This document shows positions 7,444 through 15,306 of a stretch of DNA of 25,322 bases, in pieces. The notes below the pieces were generated by a model, which was not told the origin of the DNA, did no database searches, and saw only the letters and a program-made list of their open reading frames with translations. Source of the stretch: a virus; the IMG/VR virus record IMGVR_UViG_3300041405_000157, positions 1-25,322 of that record; one strand, 5' to 3'. Position 1 is the stretch's first letter. Each line of letters opens with the position of its first letter. The position numbers and the translations under genes are program-made.

Positions 7444-7953
7444 TCAGACTCCCTTAAGGCACCATGCCAGTTCACGTCCGCGCCGGTTATCCAGCCCCTG
7501 ATTGAATACGCCTTTCACGTACACCCAGCGCGGCAGCTGGTAACACGCCTCGCGCCACTGGCCCTTTTTCAGCAGCACCACCATTGTGGAGCCGCACACG
7601 TTGCCGGTTCCCACGTTGAACGCCAGCGACACCAGCGCGTCATAAACCTGCTGCGGCATCGAGACCGCCACGCAGCGCGCCAGTGCCGCCTCGGTGCGTA
7701 GCACGTTGGTGATAAAATTCCCCGCAGCCTGCCGTTCCGTGATGGATTTACCCGGCACCACGCCGGACGTGTTGCCGATCCCGTCGGTCCACTTTCCCGC
7801 GCTGCACTGGTAAGGCTGCAGGCGGCAGCCCTCATAGTCGGCAATCAGCCGCAGCCCCTCCACGGAGGTATGCAGCAGCTGAAAACCGGGCATCGTGGCA
7901 GCCAGCGCCAGCACCACGCCCACGGCGCAGCGTTTAACGGTTTGCAGATTCAT
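7444..7953 (-). CDS. K: Endolysin (lysozyme, GH24) with signal-anchor-release N-terminus
   Basis: This muramidase cuts peptidoglycan at lysis. Counting from the upstream GTG (7959), the catalytic triad is Glu43-X8-Cys52-X5-Thr58, the E/C/T variant of the T4-lysozyme triad in which Cys replaces the usual Asp. A weakly hydrophobic stretch rich in Ala and Gly (residues about 11-29) is typical of SAR endolysins, which wait in the membrane until the holin collapses the membrane potential. The ATG at 7953 is preferred: a GGAG lies five bases upstream. It overlaps the end of the holin gene. Two Cys pairs (45/52, 65 and the C-terminal ones) could control folding after release. Confidence 0.88.
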   Translation of the reverse strand: MNLQTVKRCAVGVVLALAATMPGFQLLHTSVEGLRLIADYEGCRLQPYQCSAGKWTDGIGNTSGVVPGKSITERQAAGNFITNVLRTEAALARCVAVSMPQQVYDALVSLAFNVGTGNVCGSTMVVLLKKGQWREACYQLPRWVYVKGVFNQGLDNRRGRELAWCLKGV

Positions 7954-8146
7954 ATTCACTCCGCGTAATGCGCCCGCTTGCCAGCAGCTGGTAGGTTTTG
8001 TGTTTGTAGTACCAGCTGATAAGTGCCATCAGCAGGCCGATTAACACACCGGCCACGGTGGACATGTCTTTCAGGTCCATGCCGCCCAGCCACGCCATCA
8101 CCACCGCAATGCACCAGGTTAAAAAGGTGCTGATTTTTTCCCACAT
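7934..8146 (-). CDS. Holin (small, two membrane segments, probably pinholin-like)
   Basis: A 70-residue protein with two hydrophobic stretches, ISTFLTWCIAVVMAWLGG (about 5-22) and STVAGVLIGLLMALISWYY (about 29-47), and a charged tail (KHKTYQLLASGRITRSEYE). This is the class II holin layout, as in phage 21 and HP1-type phages rather than the three-segment P2 gpY. It fits with the SAR-type endolysin immediately downstream, which needs only small holes. The gene overlaps the endolysin start by about 20 bases. Confidence 0.8.
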   Translation of the reverse strand: MWEKISTFLTWCIAVVMAWLGGMDLKDMSTVAGVLIGLLMALISWYYKHKTYQLLASGRITRSEYESANR

Positions 8147-8149
8147 GAT

Positions 8150-8353
8150 TCAGTCCCAAAGCTGGACGGCCTGCACGGTGGCCGTCGCTGTCACGTCCGG
8201 CAACTCCACCTCCAGCCCGTGCGGTAAGAGGGGGCCGTGCTCCGCCAGCCCCGGATTTGCCTGCAGCACCTGTTCCGTCATGCCCTGCGTGCGCCCGTAG
8301 TGACGCCAGCAGAGTGCGTCCACCGTGTCATACTGCTGCGCACGCACTTTCAT
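8150..8353 (-). CDS. X: Tail protein gpX (LysM-like)
   Basis: A 67-residue tail-associated protein. The family pattern is clear: MKVRAQQYDTVDALCWRHYG, then VLQANPGLAEHGPLLPHG and VELPDV, a LysM-like fold. P2 gpX is the same length and lies between L and the lysis genes, as here. The start shares a base with the stop of L at 8353, so the two are coupled. Confidence 0.9.
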   Translation of the reverse strand: MKVRAQQYDTVDALCWRHYGRTQGMTEQVLQANPGLAEHGPLLPHGLEVELPDVTATATVQAVQLWD

Positions 8354-8817
8354 CAGATAAGCTCCACGGTGCAGTGCGGCATGTCCTGCACGCGGCTTAT
8401 AGCCCAGCGCGCATCGCGCCAGAGATCGCCGCTGGCATCACTCAGTTCTTCGCCGCGCTTCACTGCTGTCGCGGTGGCGTCAAAGTCCTGATAACGCTCG
8501 TTCAGCACCGCGCGCGTCCAGCACCACACCGCATTTTCATAGTGATGCAGACGCACGCTCATACCGGCCAGCTTCTCCGCCGGAACGTCGGCCAGGCCGT
8601 TATGACCGGCCAGCTCCTGCCGCTCACGCCACGGGTAAAGCTCCGCGTTAACCTCCGCCATCGCGGTCAGCACCACCTGGCGCAGACGCTCCGGCGTCAC
8701 GGTGCCGTCAACGCGCATGACGCTGCGGAACTTCGCCAGATCAACGTCCGGCCAGAATGAGTTGTTGGGGATAATGTCCGGCGCTGCCGTCGCCTTCTGT
8801 GGCGCGATAAATTCCAT
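8353..8817 (-). CDS. L: Head completion/stabilisation protein gpL
   Basis: gpL closes the filled head before tail joining. The 154-residue product (P2 about 169) contains FWPDVDLAKFRSVMRVDGTV and RLHHYENAVWCWTRAVLNERY. The frame is open further upstream to 8907, but the ATG at 8817 has a GGAG ribosome site nine bases ahead and matches family starts; the extra N-terminal residues have no counterpart. It is separated from M by about 100 bases holding a strong stem-loop. Confidence 0.9.
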   Translation of the reverse strand: MEFIAPQKATAAPDIIPNNSFWPDVDLAKFRSVMRVDGTVTPERLRQVVLTAMAEVNAELYPWRERQELAGHNGLADVPAEKLAGMSVRLHHYENAVWCWTRAVLNERYQDFDATATAVKRGEELSDASGDLWRDARWAISRVQDMPHCTVELI

Positions 8818-8840
8818 TGCTCTGTTACTCCTGAATAGGT

Positions 8841-8894
8841 GGGCGGTGGACGGGGTTTTGATGCGGCGCTGCCTGTCGCCACCCCGTGCCGCCC
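8841..8894 (-). other. Stem-loop between M and L
   Basis: GGGCGG (8841-8846) pairs with CCGCCC (8889-8894) and ACGGGGT (8850-8856) pairs with ACCCCGT (8881-8887), giving a 13-bp stem with a small bulge and a 24-base loop. No T-run follows in the direction of transcription, so it is not a normal terminator. It could stabilise or process the head-gene mRNA, or hold down L translation. Confidence 0.45.
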
Positions 8895-8916
8895 CGCGCG
8901 TGGGCACGTCCGGTTA

Positions 8917-9561
8917 TCAGCTGGCGTTACGGATTTTCCGCTCCAGCTGCTCTATGTCTTTTTTAACGCCGCATTTCTCGTCCAGCTGCAGGGCGCGCTT
9001 CAGATGGTTCAGCGCGGACGCCGGGCTGCTATCCGTCAGCACCCAGCCGATGGACTTGTGCAGGCGCGCGCGCGACTGATCGGGCATGTCGTGTGCGTCG
9101 ACCACCTCCAGCGCCTCCAGCAGCAGGGTCGAATCAAAAGGCGTCTTCGCCAGCATGGCGGCCTTCGCCGCATCGGCAATTTCTTCGGCCAGCACCGTCG
9201 CCGTGGTGCGGCTTCCCAGCGGCATCGCCCAGCCGTGCTTCAGTGCGTGGCGGCCAATCGCCAGCGCACCGGCATAATCACCGGCGTCAACGCGCCACAG
9301 CATTACGTACATCAGCACGTCGTCCTGCTGTGCGCCGTCCGCGCTCAGCACGCCCTCAGCCCAGGCGGCGTACTTCGGCAGCACCTCCACCTTAATTTCG
9401 GCCTTACGGACGTTGGACTGAATGCCCTTGAGGCGGCGGCGGTCTTCGTTCAGCTGCAGCAGCATCAGGTCATAGCCCTTTGTGCTGCGGCCACTGCCGC
9501 CCGACCGGGCGGCCTCCTGTGCCTGGATAAAGCGCGTATGCGCGCGGAAAGGGTTAGTCAC
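8917..9561 (-). CDS. M: Terminase small subunit/endonuclease gpM
   Basis: gpM works with gpP to recognise and cut cos; in P2 it has been assigned the endonuclease activity. The 214-residue product (P2 about 247) begins MTNPFRAHTRFIQAQEAARS and is largely helical (MLLQLNEDRRRLKGIQSN, VLPKYAAWAEGVLSADGAQQDD). The start follows the end of the capsid gene by three bases. The probable substrate, a cos site, is seen at 16455-16473. Confidence 0.9.
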   Translation of the reverse strand: MTNPFRAHTRFIQAQEAARSGGSGRSTKGYDLMLLQLNEDRRRLKGIQSNVRKAEIKVEVLPKYAAWAEGVLSADGAQQDDVLMYVMLWRVDAGDYAGALAIGRHALKHGWAMPLGSRTTATVLAEEIADAAKAAMLAKTPFDSTLLLEALEVVDAHDMPDQSRARLHKSIGWVLTDSSPASALNHLKRALQLDEKCGVKKDIEQLERKIRNAS

Positions 9562-9564
9562 GGG

Positions 9565-10761
9565 TTACGCTCCGCCTTTGCTGCCATCACCGGCATCACC
9601 GTTCTGCGTGGTGTCCGCGCTGGCGGCTGAACTGCCCGCGCCGCTCATGGACTTGACCACGCTGGCCGCCACGGCGGCGATGCGTGCGATTTCCGCTTCG
9701 CTCATTTCGCCCGGCGCTTTTTCCGGCTCCTGCTCCAGCAGCTCGATGTTTTCCACCAGGCAGGTGCAGTCGTAGTCCTCGACCACGTAAGCCTCATTGA
9801 CTGATTCAAGGTTTTCGATGCGGTCACGTTTCGGGTTATCGATGATCGAGCGGCGGCGCGTTTCTTCCTGCCAGTAGATAGACAGGTTATCCAGGCGGGT
9901 GATCAGCAGCGCATTCGCCGGGAAGTACGGCGCACGGACTGCCTGCAGGCCTCCGATTCGCTTCTGGCTGATGATCAGATCAGCGGCCAGCGCTTCGGTG
10001 TTGGGCTGGCTCTGATTGACCAGCGGGAAATACTTATCAGCCAGCAGCTGGCGTCCGCAGATCACCACCAGTTCGGTGTCGTCCTGATACTGCACGCCGA
10101 TTTTTTCCGACACCGCGCCCATCACCACGGCGTCCAGATTACGGAACAGGCCGCTTTTGCCCACGGTGATTTTGTCCGACACCACCTTGCCATCGTCACC
10201 GATGTGCTGACCCAGCACCTGCGACGGTTTTTCCTGACGGATTTTTTCCAGCCAGCCGATATTCACATCCTGCAGCAGCGGGTTCTGTACGCGGTTGGAG
10301 GTCTTCTCACGCTTAAGGCCATTGAAGCCGATCATGATGCGGTCCAGCGCCTGACGCTTCACGATGGCGTCACGGATGCGCACCTGGAAATCGCTGAACT
10401 TCGCCCACATGTCCAGCTTTGAATAAGGCAGCGCGGTGTCAAAGTTGGTCTGGGTGCATTTGTAGCCGTCGCCGTCGATGTAGGTCGGATCGGTCGGCTC
10501 ACGCTCTTTCTGAGTGGTATCGGTGGTGCCCGCAATGGTGGTCCCGATCCCCAGCCCCAGCCGTTCGCCGCTCTGCTCAGTGACCGGCATGATGTTGATG
10601 GCCTGCAGGAACGCGGACGACTCCTGAATTTTGCTTTCCAGCGTCTGCGACACGGACGGCTCAATGGTGAATTTGCTGTTCAGCGCGGACAAGTCAATCT
10701 TGTTGATTTCTGCCAGCACCGACATGTAAGCATTCAGCTTAAAACGGGTAGTATTTTTCAT
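9565..10761 (-). CDS. N: Major capsid protein gpN
   Basis: A HK97-fold capsid precursor of the P2 type. It starts MKNTTRFKLNAYMSVLAEIN and contains GLGIGTTIAGTTDT and the DGDGYKCTQTNFDTALPYSKLD stretch. The first 30 or so residues are the segment removed by the gpO protease in P2. At 398 residues it is about 40 longer than P2 gpN (357); the excess is a C-terminal tail rich in Ala, Gly, Ser and Asp (MSEAEIARIAAVAASVV... onwards) that may be surface exposed. No damage is seen. Confidence 0.95.
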   Translation of the reverse strand: MKNTTRFKLNAYMSVLAEINKIDLSALNSKFTIEPSVSQTLESKIQESSAFLQAINIMPVTEQSGERLGLGIGTTIAGTTDTTQKEREPTDPTYIDGDGYKCTQTNFDTALPYSKLDMWAKFSDFQVRIRDAIVKRQALDRIMIGFNGLKREKTSNRVQNPLLQDVNIGWLEKIRQEKPSQVLGQHIGDDGKVVSDKITVGKSGLFRNLDAVVMGAVSEKIGVQYQDDTELVVICGRQLLADKYFPLVNQSQPNTEALAADLIISQKRIGGLQAVRAPYFPANALLITRLDNLSIYWQEETRRRSIIDNPKRDRIENLESVNEAYVVEDYDCTCLVENIELLEQEPEKAPGEMSEAEIARIAAVAASVVKSMSGAGSSAASADTTQNGDAGDGSKGGA

Positions 10762-10805
10762 CGCTTCGCTTTCTCTGTTCGTTAATAAGGTTTGCCGCCG
10801 CTGTA

Positions 10806-11663
10806 TCAGCAGTCGGTGCGCACTTCGCCGCCGCTGCCGTTACCCTGCGTGCGCGGGCGGACCTGCTGGCGGCCATCTTCCCGGCTCAGCTGCTGCTGCA
10901 GTTCGGTGAAGTCCGCCTGCAGCTGCTCGCGCTTAAGGACTTCTTCACCCAGCGCACTGCTGAATTGCGATTTCAGGCTGTCGGCCTGTTCGCTCAGCGC
11001 CGTTTCAATGCGCGCGCTCAGGTCCTGCTGCTCGGTGGCGATAAGCTCAACCGCCTGATGCACGTCGCTGAAGCGGGCCGCGTCGGTCTGCTGCTGTCTG
11101 CTGAACATCGCCTTGATGCGGGTAAACAGGGCGGGCTTTTCATCTGCCTCGTCCTCAAACTCGATCAGGGTTTCTTCAGCGGCAGAGAAAACGTTGTCAG
11201 GATGCTGCTTGCGGTTTGCCAGCGGGTTCGCTCCGGCGCTGGCGCTGAACTGCAGCATTTCCGTGCCGAGGCTGGCCGGATCGTCGGTCACAGCCAGGCC
11301 AATCAGATAGGCCGCGCCGGTGTCTGCGAACTCCGGGCGGATTTCCATAGAGGTAAAGATTTTCTGCATGGTGCCGGTCAGCGTGACCAGCTCGTCAGTC
11401 GGGTTGATCAGGGCATACAGCCCCAGCTTGCCTTTCAGCGGGCCGTCGCTGATTTCTTCGGCGTCCAGCGCTTCCACTACGCCAAAGCGGCGAAACGGGC
11501 TGTCAGGCGTATAGCCCTTGATGTGCTCCATGTTGATCACGGCGGTATACAGCTCAGGGCTGTAATTTGCCGCCATCTGCTCAAGCCAGCTTCGCTCGAT
11601 GGTGCGCCCGTCCGTGGTGGCACCTTCCACCCCGATACGAAAACGCTTTGCTTTCTTTGCCAT
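10806..11663 (-). CDS. O: Capsid scaffold and maturation protease gpO
   Basis: gpO is both internal scaffold and the protease that trims capsid, portal and itself. The 285-residue product (P2: 284) starts MAKKAKRFRIGVEGATTDG at an ATG with a GGAG site eight bases upstream; the frame extends to 11813 but the extra part is not family-like. The serine-protease triad of P2 (Asp19, His48, Ser107) corresponds to Asp18, His47 and Ser105 (FTSMEI). The C-terminal third (residues about 200-270) is a Gln/Glu-rich coiled coil, the scaffolding part. Confidence 0.93.
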   Translation of the reverse strand: MAKKAKRFRIGVEGATTDGRTIERSWLEQMAANYSPELYTAVINMEHIKGYTPDSPFRRFGVVEALDAEEISDGPLKGKLGLYALINPTDELVTLTGTMQKIFTSMEIRPEFADTGAAYLIGLAVTDDPASLGTEMLQFSASAGANPLANRKQHPDNVFSAAEETLIEFEDEADEKPALFTRIKAMFSRQQQTDAARFSDVHQAVELIATEQQDLSARIETALSEQADSLKSQFSSALGEEVLKREQLQADFTELQQQLSREDGRQQVRPRTQGNGSGGEVRTDC

Positions 11664-11740
11664 TGTCCAGGCTCCGGTCAGTAAAACTCTGTGAGGCCCT
11701 ATGGTTGCGGCGGCAGGGGTATCGAAACAACGCGCGGACG

Positions 11741-11760
11741 TTGTGCGGGAAACCACACAA
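11741..11760. promoter_or_regulatory. Ogr/Delta activator box between O and P
   Basis: TTGTG-N10-CACAA (11741-11760) contains TGT-N12-ACA and repeats the inner ten conserved bases of the box before FI. For the leftward O promoter a -55 spacing puts the transcription start near 11695, 32 bases ahead of O. For the rightward P promoter it puts the start at about 11806, with a TATTTT -10 at 11794-11799. A single symmetric box may serve both divergent late promoters. Confidence 0.75.
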
Positions 11761-11805
11761 TGCGGGATGGCGGAAAAGGAAGCGGCGGGGCCGTATTTTG
11801 GCTGC

Positions 11806-13572
11806 ATGAACATGACACCCGCCCCCGACGACCTCGATCCCCGCAGGCAGGCTTTACTGCTGTACTTTCAGGGATACCGCATCGCCCGCATTGCTGAAAT
11901 GCTGGGAGAGAAACCCGCAACCGTTCACAGCTGGAAGAAGCGCGACAGGTGGGGCGACTATGGCCCGCTGGATCAGATGCAGCTGACCACCGCCGCACGC
12001 TACTGCCAGCTCATCATGAAGGAGCAGAAGGAAGGGAAGGACTTTAAGGAAATCGACCTGCTGGCGCGGCAGTCCGAGCGCCATGCCCGGATCGGCAAAT
12101 TCAGCAACGGCGGCAATGAAGCGGACCTGAACCCGAACGTGGAGAACCGCAACAAAGGCCCGCGTAAGCCCCCGGAAAAGAACCTTTTCAGTGACGAACA
12201 GATTGAGAAGCTGCAGGAGGTCTTCCACGGCTCGATGTTCGGCTATCAGCGCCAGTGGTGGGAGGCCGGAAATAAGTATGCAGTCCGCAACCTGCTGAAG
12301 TCGCGCCAGATCGGGGCCACCTTCTTTTTTGCCCGCGAGGCGCTGATCGATGCGCTGACCACCGGACGCAATCAGATTTTCTTAAGCGCCAGTAAGGCGC
12401 AGGCGCACGTTTTCAAACAGTACATTATCGAATTTGCCCGTGAGGTGGACGTAGACCTGAAGGGCGACCCGATGACGCTGAGTAACGGCGCGTGCCTGTA
12501 TTTCCTGGGCACCAACGCCCGCACCGCGCAGAGCTATCACGGCAATCTGTACCTGGATGAATATTTCTGGATACCGAAGTTTCAGGAACTGCAGAAAGTG
12601 GCCTCCGGCATGGCGCTGCACAAGAAGTGGCGCGAAACCTACTTTTCCACGCCGTCCAGCCTCACGCACAGCGCCTATCCGTTCTGGTCCGGTTCGCAGT
12701 TCAACAAGGGCCGGGCCAAAGCGGACCGGGTTGATATCGACCTCAGCCATCAGTCACTGGCCGCCGGCCGCCTCTGCGAAGACGGCCAGTTTCGCCAGAT
12801 CGTCACCGTTGAAGATGCGGTGCGCGGCGGCTGTGACCTGTTTGACCTGGAGCAGCTGCGCACGCGCTACAGCCCGGAGGACTACCAGAACCTGCTGATG
12901 TGCGTCTTTATGGACGATCTGGCGTCGGTGTTCCAGCTGGCCATGCTGCAGAAGTGCATGGTGGACAGCTGGGAAGTCTGGACCGACTTTGAAGCGCTGG
13001 CGCTGCGCCCGTTCGGCTGGAAAGAAGTGTGGATCGGCTACGACCCCGCGAAGGGAACGCAGAACGGCGACAGCGCCGGGTGTGTGGTCATGGCACCGCC
13101 TGCCGTGCCGGGCGGCAAGTTCCGCATCCTTGAGCGTCACCAGTGGCGCGGGATGGACTTCCGGGCGCAGGCCGACGCCATCAGGACGCTGACGCAGCAG
13201 TATAACGTCACCTATATCGGCATCGACTCCACCGGCGTCGGGCTGGGAGTATACGAGAACGTCAAAGCGTTTTTCCCGCAGGTGAAGGAGTTTGTCTATA
13301 ACCCGAACGTGAAAAACGCCCTGGTGCTGAAGGCTTACGACACCATCGCCAGCGGGCGGCTGGAGTTTGACGCCAGCCACCTCGACATCGCGCAGTCATT
13401 CATGTCTATCCGCAAGGCCACCACGGCCAGCGGCAACCGTCCGACCTATGAAACCAGCCGCAGCGAGGAAGTCAGCCACGGCGATTTAGCCTGGGCGACC
13501 ATGCACGCGCTGGCAAACGAGCCGCTGCAGGGACAGGCGGCACACACGCAGAACATTGTGGAGATTTATTAA
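11806..13572 (+). CDS. P: Terminase large (ATPase) subunit gpP
   Basis: gpP powers DNA packaging into the head. From the ATG at 11806 it has 588 residues, matching P2 (590). An N-terminal helix-turn-helix (YRIARIAEMLGEKPATVHSWKKRDRW) is followed by a Walker A-like KSRQIGAT at about 165-172 and Walker B NLYLDEYFW with Asp251-Glu252. The C-terminal RNase H-like nuclease has Asp413 (GYDPAKG) and Asp474 (GIDSTG). The frame is open to 11701, but those 35 residues have no counterpart and precede the expected transcription start. No clear ribosome site precedes 11806 or the alternative ATG at 11812, so start choice rests on length and homology. Confidence 0.93.
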   Translation: MNMTPAPDDLDPRRQALLLYFQGYRIARIAEMLGEKPATVHSWKKRDRWGDYGPLDQMQLTTAARYCQLIMKEQKEGKDFKEIDLLARQSERHARIGKFSNGGNEADLNPNVENRNKGPRKPPEKNLFSDEQIEKLQEVFHGSMFGYQRQWWEAGNKYAVRNLLKSRQIGATFFFAREALIDALTTGRNQIFLSASKAQAHVFKQYIIEFAREVDVDLKGDPMTLSNGACLYFLGTNARTAQSYHGNLYLDEYFWIPKFQELQKVASGMALHKKWRETYFSTPSSLTHSAYPFWSGSQFNKGRAKADRVDIDLSHQSLAAGRLCEDGQFRQIVTVEDAVRGGCDLFDLEQLRTRYSPEDYQNLLMCVFMDDLASVFQLAMLQKCMVDSWEVWTDFEALALRPFGWKEVWIGYDPAKGTQNGDSAGCVVMAPPAVPGGKFRILERHQWRGMDFRAQADAIRTLTQQYNVTYIGIDSTGVGLGVYENVKAFFPQVKEFVYNPNVKNALVLKAYDTIASGRLEFDASHLDIAQSFMSIRKATTASGNRPTYETSRSEEVSHGDLAWATMHALANEPLQGQAAHTQNIVEIY

Positions 13573-14606
13573 TGAGCAAACGCAGGAACCGCCCCCGCAC
13601 GCAGCCTGTGCCGCAGCCGGATAACATGACCAGCGGGGCAGCGTCCGAGGCGTTTACCTTTGGCGACCCGATCCCGGTGCTGGACCGCCGCGAACTGCTG
13701 GACTACGTGGAGTGCGTTATCAATGATCGCTGGTATGAACCGCCCGTGAGCGTTGACGGGCTGGCGCGCACGTTCCGCGCCGCCGTGCATCACAGTTCAC
13801 CCATCAGCGTGAAGTGCAATATTCTGGCGAGTACCTTTATCCCGCACCCGCTGCTGAGTCAGCAGGCGTTTAGCCGCTTTGCGCTGGATTACCTGATTTT
13901 CGGCAATGCCTACCTGGAGAAACGGACCAGCCGCCTCGGTAACGTGCTGAAGCTGGAGCCGTCGCTGGCAAAGTTTACCCGGCGCGGCCTCGATTTAGAC
14001 ACATACTGGTATGCGCACTATGGCATTAACACGGAGCCGTATGAGTTTGCGAAGGGCAGCGTGTTTCACCTGATGGAGCCTGACATCAATCAGGAGATTT
14101 ACGGCCTGCCGGGCTACCTGTCGGCCATCCCGTCGGCGCTGCTGAATGAGTCGGCCACATTGTTCCGCCGCAAGTATTACCTTAACGGCAGCCATGCGGG
14201 TTTCATCATGTACATGACCGACCCGGCACAGAGCCAGCAGGACGTGGACAATATCCGCGGCGCCATGAAAAGCGCGAAGGGCCCTGGCAACTTCCGCAAC
14301 CTGTTTATGTACAGCCCGAACGGGAAGAAGGACGGCATCCAGATCATCCCGCTGTCTGAGGTGGCGGCGAAGGATGAATTCCTGAACATCAAAAACGTGA
14401 GCCGTGACGACATGCTGGCCGTGCATCGTGTGCCACCGCAGCTGATGGGGATTATTCCTAACAACACAGGTGGTTTTGGTGACATTGAGAAGGCCAGCAA
14501 AGTGTTTGTGCGTAATGAATTGATACCGCTGCAACGGAGATTACAGGAATTAAATGATTGGATTGGAGAAGATGTAATGCGATTTGAGGTCTATTCATTA
14601 AACTAA
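13572..14606 (+). CDS. Q: Portal protein gpQ
   Basis: The portal forms the ring through which DNA enters the head and to which the tail joins. The 344-residue length equals that of P2 gpQ. Conserved segments include DYLIFGNAYLEK (about 97-108), the HLMEPDINQEIYGLPGYLSAI stretch (about 156-176) and VHRVPPQLMGIIPNNTGGFGDIEKA near the end. Its ATG shares a base with the stop of P (TAATG), so the two genes are coupled. A strong hairpin terminator follows at once. It looks intact. Confidence 0.96.
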   Translation: MSKRRNRPRTQPVPQPDNMTSGAASEAFTFGDPIPVLDRRELLDYVECVINDRWYEPPVSVDGLARTFRAAVHHSSPISVKCNILASTFIPHPLLSQQAFSRFALDYLIFGNAYLEKRTSRLGNVLKLEPSLAKFTRRGLDLDTYWYAHYGINTEPYEFAKGSVFHLMEPDINQEIYGLPGYLSAIPSALLNESATLFRRKYYLNGSHAGFIMYMTDPAQSQQDVDNIRGAMKSAKGPGNFRNLFMYSPNGKKDGIQIIPLSEVAAKDEFLNIKNVSRDDMLAVHRVPPQLMGIIPNNTGGFGDIEKASKVFVRNELIPLQRRLQELNDWIGEDVMRFEVYSLN

Positions 14607-14617
14607 AAAGAATTATG

Positions 14618-14650
14618 AAAGAAAGGCGCATCAATTGCGCCTTTCTTTTA
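14618..14650. terminator. Bidirectional terminator between Q and the PIN-like gene
   Basis: A 13-bp perfect stem (14618-14630 with 14636-14648) built from AAAGAAAGGCGCA and a TCAAT loop is flanked by A-rich and T-rich sides. It ends the P-Q transcript and, from the other side, the convergent cassette transcript. Confidence 0.9.
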
Positions 14651-14661
14651 TTGGAAACCAA

Positions 14662-15306
14662 TCAAGGGCTAGATAATTGCCAATGCTGCTCAACAGACAA
14701 CAATATTTGAGGCAGTTCTTTTAACTGGTGATAAATTCCTTCAACCACATGTTCATGTGTGCGCCCACGACCAAGACAGGTCCTTAATGCGCTATCCACA
14801 CGAAACTCTCCTTGAAAGGCAATGCTCGCCTTATCGTTTATGTGATCGAGAGATAACTCATTAATAAGAAAGCAGATGACTTGCTCTAAACAGACAAATC
14901 TATTATTTAAAGAAGCTTCTTCAATAAAACCAGTTTCAGAAATGGCTTTTAAAAATCGCTTGTCACCTGAAAGTAATAAATCATGGTGATTCAACAAACC
15001 TTGCACTAAACGCATTTCACCTTCGTCAAGGTTATCGAAACTATTTTGAAGGTTGATTAACCTTGAATCGGTAATTAGTTCTCCAAATAGTAAAAAATCA
15101 CCTTGAGCTATACAATATTTGACGCGCTCAATAGCTTCAGTACCGTATCTGCGCAAAGCTGCTTTACCTTTGAGCTGATACACCAATGTATCTAATACAT
15201 ATAACTGGCCATAGTTTCTTGTGAGTAATTTGCAACCATCAGCAAGCAGATCTAATTGGGCCAATTTCAGTACTACATCATTATCAAGTAATACAGCCAC
15301 TGGCAC
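14662..15306 (-). CDS. PIN-like domain protein (putative RNase/toxin partner)
   Basis: This 214-residue protein has the layout of a PIN-fold nuclease: an N-terminal acidic strand AVLLDNDVVLKLAQL (Asp8, Asp10), a central LDEGEMRLV (Asp94, Glu97) and SGDKRFLKA (Asp115). These acidic residues would bind metal for RNA cleavage. The C-terminal 90 residues are not recognised. The GTG start shares one base with the stop of the metalloprotease gene upstream (TAGTG), so the pair is one operon with coupled translation. Base composition is AT-rich relative to the phage structural genes, suggesting separate acquisition. PIN-like proteins beside ImmA/IrrE-type proteins occur in candidate toxin-antitoxin loci; the exact subfamily and function here are inference. 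Confidence 0.6.
   Translation of the reverse strand: MPVAVLLDNDVVLKLAQLDLLADGCKLLTRNYGQLYVLDTLVYQLKGKAALRRYGTEAIERVKYCIAQGDFLLFGELITDSRLINLQNSFDNLDEGEMRLVQGLLNHHDLLLSGDKRFLKAISETGFIEEASLNNRFVCLEQVICFLINELSLDHINDKASIAFQGEFRVDSALRTCLGRGRTHEHVVEGIYHQLKELPQILLSVEQHWQLSSP

Noticed and set aside
8839-9630. 263-codon plus-strand open frame opposite M
   Set aside because: Arg/His/Gln-rich composition typical of antisense of a GC-rich gene; M is clearly the real gene.
11701-11805. N-terminal extension of P to the first ATG at 11701
   Set aside because: The extra 35 codons cover the Ogr box and promoter and would exceed the usual P length; 588 residues from 11806 matches P2.
12754-13380. 208-codon minus-strand open frame opposite P
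   Set aside because: Antisense of the conserved terminase ATPase; no recognisable protein.
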